DNA of 64,000 nt from Vanilla planifolia (lineage: Eukaryota > Streptophyta > Magnoliopsida > Asparagales > Orchidaceae). The position numbers and the translations under genes are program-made. The DNA lies in contig JAIUJO010000158.1 in the NCBI GenBank assembly GCA_023846275.1, positions 529,528 to 593,527 of the forward strand, in the 5' to 3' direction. The notes under the pieces are model-generated. The model was not told the origin of the DNA and did no database searches. It saw only the letters and a list, made by a program, of their open reading frames with translations. The first letter of the stretch is position 1, and every line of letters begins with the position of its first letter. Shown piece after piece: positions 63,036-64,000 of this stretch.

Positions 63036-64000
63036 GTTGAAAATTGCTGGAAGTGAGTCTTCAAATGAGCAGGATGGCTAATAATAAAACATGCAAAAGC
63101 AACAAGAAAGGTAAAGGAAACAAATATGTATTTGTAATGGTAAATGAACTATTGGTAGGCAAATACAGCCATAATGTAGGTTCAGCTGACAGAGGTTTCT
63201 TTTTAGCTTTTTCTATAGTTGAATGTGAGGTGGTTGAGGAGTAGAATTAAAGTGATATTTCAATAGAATCTACTTTAGCTGAGATTGGCATGTGCATGCA
63301 AATTTTTAGAGATGTTGATGAGTTCAACTCATACATGGAAAAGAATGAAAATGTGGGCAAATCATTATGCTTAACTAGTAGTAGTAGGGATAAAAATAAT
63401 TCTATGAATGTGGGTGCTAAAATACTAGAGAATACAAAATGTGCAGCTGAGAGGAATGAGACTAAGGACTAGGTGATCCAATGCAACTTGAATAAAGCCC
63501 CAAAAAGTGGCCATATACAACACCTTCCAACTAATGCAAGCTGGGATGAGTTTGGATGGATGATGTGGTGCAGGTATTGGGGTATGGTGATGGGCAAAAT
63601 GGGAAATTTCTAGCAAAGTAAGCTTCAAGGATGCTTTGGTAACTGAAAGAACTTCTAATGTTGCAAAACTAGCATCTACAGAATGGCCTTCACACATTGA
63701 TGTGAATGAAATTGCTACAAAGATGGTTGATTATGTTGTCCAAGATGAGATCATTATATCAAATTTGGCATGTAGTAGGTGCAAGGAGTTCCATAAATTT
63801 GATCTGATCGGGAGGGTCTACGGCAACAACCTCCCTATTTTACATTATTGCAATGCTTTTATAACATAGATGGTGGCATTTTAAAACCTTTAGAATACTA
63901 GATCTCTCATCAAGTTGCTTTATCAGTATTTTGATTTGATAGAAGTTAGAAATGTAGTGTGGCTTGGGAACCTAATTTGAGGTCGAGTGCCACGATAGTG
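63036..64000 (+). pseudogene. LINE copy C: ORF1 N-terminal part (DUF4283-like), truncated by window
   Basis: Upstream pieces include a Lys-rich start (NNKTCKSNKKGKGNK near 63,080) and a Ser/Asn-rich stretch (TSSSRDKNNS near 63,390). From 63,618 one frame runs to the window end: VSFKDALV, then MVDYVVQDEIIISNL, CKEFHKFDLIGRVYGNNLP, a part with stops, then RSLIKLLYQYFDLIEVRNVV and WLGNLI. This order fits the plant LINE ORF1 domain DUF4283 (LxGxxxGxxxP, then FLIxFxxxxDxxxVxxxxPW), an RNA-binding, gag-like module. Stops at 63,867, 63,882 and 63,891, and others near the end, show it is decayed. An endonuclease would be expected beyond the right edge. Confidence 0.6.

Noticed and set aside
62657..63040. 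127-codon hydrophobic open frame
   Set aside because: Composition follows T-rich DNA, no known family, and it lies in the expected leader of LINE copy C.
1..64000. CRISPR array, bacterial operon, tRNA or rRNA genes
   Set aside because: Repeat units are far too long and diverged for CRISPR, no cloverleaf-forming gene or rRNA core was seen, and all recognisable proteins are plant retrotransposon parts.

Overview
This window looks like non-genic DNA from a large eukaryotic, most likely plant, nuclear genome. The evidence is three decayed plant-type L1 (LINE) retrotransposon copies, with endonuclease, reverse transcriptase, zinc-binding and RNase H pieces, and two families of degenerate tandem repeat. 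A gymnosperm-like giant genome is only a guess. I see no intact protein gene, tRNA, rRNA, CRISPR array or bacterial-type operon.

Positions 1 to about 52,606 are one extremely AT-rich array of a degenerate tandem repeat with a consensus monomer of about 420 bp. There are very roughly 120-130 units, often shortened to 340-400 bp by deletions. The array runs off the left edge. Units read in one direction from 1 to about 28,230, in the opposite direction from about 28,231 to 37,038, and in the original direction again to about 52,606. This is an 8.8 kb inverted block inside an otherwise head-to-tail array. Many short open frames occur here, but they follow the repeat phase and are not genes.

From about 52,607 the composition changes abruptly to more balanced, lower-AT sequence. 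A first LINE remnant (endonuclease plus linker, about 53,010-54,150) is followed directly by a second, unrelated tandem repeat (about 54,151-57,700, some eleven units of roughly 260-345 bp, rich in CATG/GCATGC words). Next comes a weak LTR-like stretch (about 57,655-58,250) and about 1 kb with nothing recognisable. A second, longer LINE remnant covers about 59,220-62,580 and lacks the reverse transcriptase catalytic box. After a T-rich spacer, the N-terminal part of a third LINE ORF1 (about 63,036-64,000) runs off the right edge. All three LINE copies lie on the + strand.

The genes do not work together as a system: the window records amplification, inversion and insertion followed by long mutational decay. 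The most unusual item is the 52-kb degenerate array with its inverted block, a recurrent antisense reading frame, and AT-microsatellite expansions that always occur at the same position in the monomer.
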